A stretch of DNA of 64,000 nt from assembly GCA_030148225.1 (NCBI GenBank), contig JASBTX010000009.1, positions 186,001 through 250,000 of the forward strand. The letters run 5' to 3'. The stretch comes from Paracoccaceae bacterium. GTDB lineage: Bacteria; Pseudomonadota; Alphaproteobacteria; Rhodobacterales; Rhodobacteraceae. How positions within the stretch are numbered: the first letter of the stretch is position 1; each line of letters opens with the position of its first letter. The notes beneath the pieces are model-generated. The model was given only the letters and a program-made list of their open reading frames with translations, was not told the DNA's origin and made no database searches. The translations under genes and the position numbers were made by a program. This document shows positions 61,025 through 64,000 of the stretch, piece by piece.

Positions 61025-62071
61025 TTATGATATTCTGATACGAGGGTTCAGGTAGACATAGCCGATATCCGAGATCAGCTGGGTCAGCAGCACAATCACC
61101 ACCGACACCACGGAAACGCCCAGCAACACATCGATATCGTTGTTGCCCGCCGACTGAACCAGCAGCCAGCCGAAACCCTTGTAGTTGAACAGGGTCTCGG
61201 TGATCACCACGCCGGTCAGCAGATAGGGGATCTGAAGAATGATCACGGTGAAAGGGGCAATCAGCGCATTTCGCAGCGCGTGTTTCAGAACGATATTGGG
61301 AAACGACACGCCCTTGAGGCGCGCGGTTCGGATATATTGCGCGGTCATCACCTCGGTCATGGATGCGCGCGTCATGCGGGCGATATAGCCGATAGAGAAT
61401 AGTGCAATCGTCAGCACCGGCAGCGTGAAATTGACCAGATTGGCATCGTTCATTGCCGAAGCTGCCGATCCTTTAAACCATTTCAGCCCCACGGCTGATG
61501 ACGAGAATATGGCGATCAGGACCACCCCGGATACATATTCCGGCGTCGCCGATGTGATAATCGAGAATGTCGAGAGGCTGCGATCGGTCCGCGAGCCCTC
61601 GCGCATACCCGCAAGGATGCCGACCACAAGCGCGGTGGGGACGGTGACGATCAGCGCCCATAGCATCAGAAAGCCCGTCAGCTTCAGCGCCTTGAACATT
61701 ACGATGCCAGCGGTTTCCTTGGCGCGGGTAGAATACCCCCATCCCCCCTGCAGAATGCCGCAATATCTTGGTGCATCTTCCAGCGCGAGGCCGCGCGGGG
61801 CGCAGCGCGCCCGGGTTTCCCCGTCGCTGCCCTCGATGACATAGCCGGGTATCACCCCCAGCCATTCGCCATATTTAGCCACAGTGGATCGTGTATACCC
61901 CCGGTTGCCAAGCCAGGTGGCAACCTCTTCTTCCGTCATGCGGAAATTGCCCTGCGTTTTGGCGAGTTTTTCAAGGTTGGGGTAAAGGTTGGTCAGAAAG
62001 AAGACCACGAATGTCAGGCAGATCGCCGTGAGGAGCATCACCCCGAATCGGCGCAATAAGAACAGTCCCAT
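61025..62071 (-). CDS. ABC transporter permease (DppB/OppB-like)
   Basis: YIRTARLKGVSFPNIVLKHALRNALIAPFTVI EAA-like motif. Confidence 0.9.
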   Translation of the reverse strand: MGLFLLRRFGVMLLTAICLTFVVFFLTNLYPNLEKLAKTQGNFRMTEEEVATWLGNRGYTRSTVAKYGEWLGVIPGYVIEGSDGETRARCAPRGLALEDAPRYCGILQGGWGYSTRAKETAGIVMFKALKLTGFLMLWALIVTVPTALVVGILAGMREGSRTDRSLSTFSIITSATPEYVSGVVLIAIFSSSAVGLKWFKGSAASAMNDANLVNFTLPVLTIALFSIGYIARMTRASMTEVMTAQYIRTARLKGVSFPNIVLKHALRNALIAPFTVIILQIPYLLTGVVITETLFNYKGFGWLLVQSAGNNDIDVLLGVSVVSVVIVLLTQLISDIGYVYLNPRIRIS

Positions 62072-62133
62072 ATCAATCCCTGTGGTTTTTGTTGTCCGGC
62101 GGGCCCGCAGCAGAAGCGGGTTGAAACCCCGTC

Positions 62134-62166
62134 AGAAAAAAGGCCGCCCCGTTTGGGGGCGGCCTC
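62134..62166 (-). terminator. Strong hairpin between the SBP gene and its permease genes
   Basis: Minus strand: AGGCCGCCCCC-AAAC-GGGGCGGCCTTTTTTC. Confidence 0.8.
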
Positions 62167-62182
62167 GTGTCGGATCAGGTGC

Positions 62183-63862
62183 TTAGGCAGCCCAGCCCCA
62201 CTTGTAGATTTGCGGCAGGTACGCGATGTGCATATCCATGCCGACTACGCCTTCGACGTGGTGACGCGTAATGGTGCGCCAGTATGGCTGGATGGTCACG
62301 CCTTCATTGATCATGATGGCCTGCAGTTTGCCCATCACGCTGCGACGTGCATCCGCATCCGCGATCGAGTTCGCTTCGGCCAGCAGCGCGTCGAACTCGG
62401 CATTGGCAAAGCCGGTTTCGTTCCATGCTTCGCCCGAGCGATAGGCCAGACCCAGAACCTGTGTGCCCAGCGGGCGGTGGTTCCAGTTGGTCGAGCTGAA
62501 CGGATATTTCGCCCAGTCGTTCCAGAAGGTCGAGCCGGGCAGAACCGTCCGCTTGACGTTGATACCCGCGTCGCGCAGCTGTGCGGCCACGGCGTCGGTT
62601 GTCGGCTTGCGCCAGTCATCGTCAATCGAGATCAGCTCATGCTCGACATCGGCCATGCCAGCCTCATCGATCAGCGCCTTGGCACCTGCCGGGTCGAACG
62701 GAATGCGGGTGACTGTCGGATCCCATTCAGGATGGACCGGACCCACATGGCTGTTATCGGCCGGGATACCCTGACCGTTCACACCCAGTTCAAGGCAGAC
62801 CGCATTGTCGACCGCCATCGCCAGTGCGCGGCGAACGCGCACGTCCTTATAAAGGTCCGAAGACTCCTGGTTCGGACGGATAACGATGGTCGCGCCGGAA
62901 ACAACATCCGACTGCACAAGGCCAAGGCCGGTCATCACGTCGATGAATTCACCGGTGGATTCCCAGTTGGCATCGATTTCTTCGGCTTCGTAAGCGGCGA
63001 CAAATGCGGCTGCATCAGTGCCGTAGTCGATGAACTCGATCCGGTCCAGATAACCACCCTTGCCAGCGGCTGTACCCCACCACTCGTGGCCTTCATTGCG
63101 CACGATAGAGCCGCGCACACCAACTTCGAGCGTTTCAGGCATCATGTAGCCCGTGCCAACAGCCGTACCCAGCATGTCATCGGGGTTATGGCTGGAATGG
63201 ACGATAGCTGCAGGATAGTCTGCCATGCCCGGAATGATCGTGATATCCGGGTTTGGCAGATTCAGTTGCACCGTGTGGCTGTCAACGACAACAATCGCAC
63301 CGTCGATCGCCTTGTTCGTTTCCGGATCGATCATGCTCGACATACGACCGGCCATCGAGTTACCTTCGACGTCCTTCTCGCACCAGCCTTCGATGTTGCG
63401 CGCCACGTCCTCAGCGGTGAAGTCATCACCGTTGTTCCACTTGACGCCTTTACGGACGTTCAGCGTGTACTGCGTGGCGTCAGCGTTGGCTTCCCAGCTC
63501 TCGAGCAGCATAGGCTCGAAAGAACCGTCCGAGTTATACTCGACAAGATACTCCAGCCAGCCGGCGGTGTAGGTCGCGATCTGGGTCCAGTCAAAGGTCC
63601 GCGGATCCTTGAGCGCGCGCACTTCCATCTGAAGGCGGATCGTGCCGCCCTGCTGTGCGTTGCCTGCGGCCTTGGCCGGTGCAGACACACCGAGCACGCC
63701 ATAGGCGCCCAGTGATGTTGCACCCAGCGCGGTTGCGCGCGCCATGAACTCGCGGCGGCTCAGTTTGCCAGCTGCGACTTCTTTCGCATACATCTCTACT
63801 GCGGGATGCATGGGCGCTCCGGTTAGTGTTTTTTGCGTCATAATTTTCTCCCTGTGACACAA
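62183..63862 (-). CDS. Oligopeptide-type (SBP_bac_5) ABC transporter substrate-binding protein with Tat-like signal
   Basis: [24 protein letters not shown] signal; SBP_bac_5-like [29 protein letters not shown]. Confidence 0.9.
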   Translation of the reverse strand: MCHREKIMTQKTLTGAPMHPAVEMYAKEVAAGKLSRREFMARATALGATSLGAYGVLGVSAPAKAAGNAQQGGTIRLQMEVRALKDPRTFDWTQIATYTAGWLEYLVEYNSDGSFEPMLLESWEANADATQYTLNVRKGVKWNNGDDFTAEDVARNIEGWCEKDVEGNSMAGRMSSMIDPETNKAIDGAIVVVDSHTVQLNLPNPDITIIPGMADYPAAIVHSSHNPDDMLGTAVGTGYMMPETLEVGVRGSIVRNEGHEWWGTAAGKGGYLDRIEFIDYGTDAAAFVAAYEAEEIDANWESTGEFIDVMTGLGLVQSDVVSGATIVIRPNQESSDLYKDVRVRRALAMAVDNAVCLELGVNGQGIPADNSHVGPVHPEWDPTVTRIPFDPAGAKALIDEAGMADVEHELISIDDDWRKPTTDAVAAQLRDAGINVKRTVLPGSTFWNDWAKYPFSSTNWNHRPLGTQVLGLAYRSGEAWNETGFANAEFDALLAEANSIADADARRSVMGKLQAIMINEGVTIQPYWRTITRHHVEGVVGMDMHIAYLPQIYKWGWAA

Positions 63863-64000
63863 TGATTGGTTCGTTCTGGTGCTGGTGGCGACGACGCCTC
63901 AGACACGCGCGCCCATCGGGCGGGCGGACATTATCCATTCGGTATAAGCAGCACGAGTCACCTTGATATGGTCGACTGTACAGGCGTGAATAGCGTATCG

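Overview
The window is a GC-rich chromosomal segment from an alphaproteobacterium, most likely Rhodobacteraceae (roseobacter-like). That placement is inferred from gene content: ctrA next to a sciP/DUF1153 gene, a tad locus, a non-pyrrolysine MttB homologue and DMGDH-like fusions. I saw no rRNA, tRNA, CRISPR array, IS element or prophage. From left to right it contains:
- a tight-adherence (tad/cpa) pilus locus (~0.2-12.3 kb), flanked by an AAA ATPase and a VWA protein, with two very small Flp-like pilin genes
- a class II aldolase, a DMGDH-like FAD/GcvT protein and an MttB-like methyltransferase
- an AT-rich intergenic region carrying two perfect DnaA boxes
- a DNA-3-methyladenine glycosylase-like gene, a glycerate kinase and a polytopic membrane protein
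- a complete Liv-type ABC transporter
- a GH4 glycosidase with an AraC regulator
- paaK/paaI and pta
- a TctDE two-component system with an overlapping orphan substrate-binding protein, divergent from tctCBA-DUF1446-DUF4387
- a VOC protein, mnmA, sciP, ctrA, ligA and recG
- a small SOS-box-preceded ORF
- xerD, aroK, aroB, ssb, a lytic transglycosylase and a spondin-domain protein
- an oligopeptide-type ABC transporter

The strongest candidate for something undescribed is a 40-aa membrane microprotein at 49286-49408. It is absent from the ORF track. It sits behind a perfect alphaproteobacterial LexA-type box (GTTC-N7-GTTC) and is closed by a strong terminator. Other notable signals are the unlisted 59-aa and 44-aa ORFs, palindromes upstream of the flp gene, a LacI-type palindrome at the aldolase promoter, and the kinase-linked orphan binding protein.
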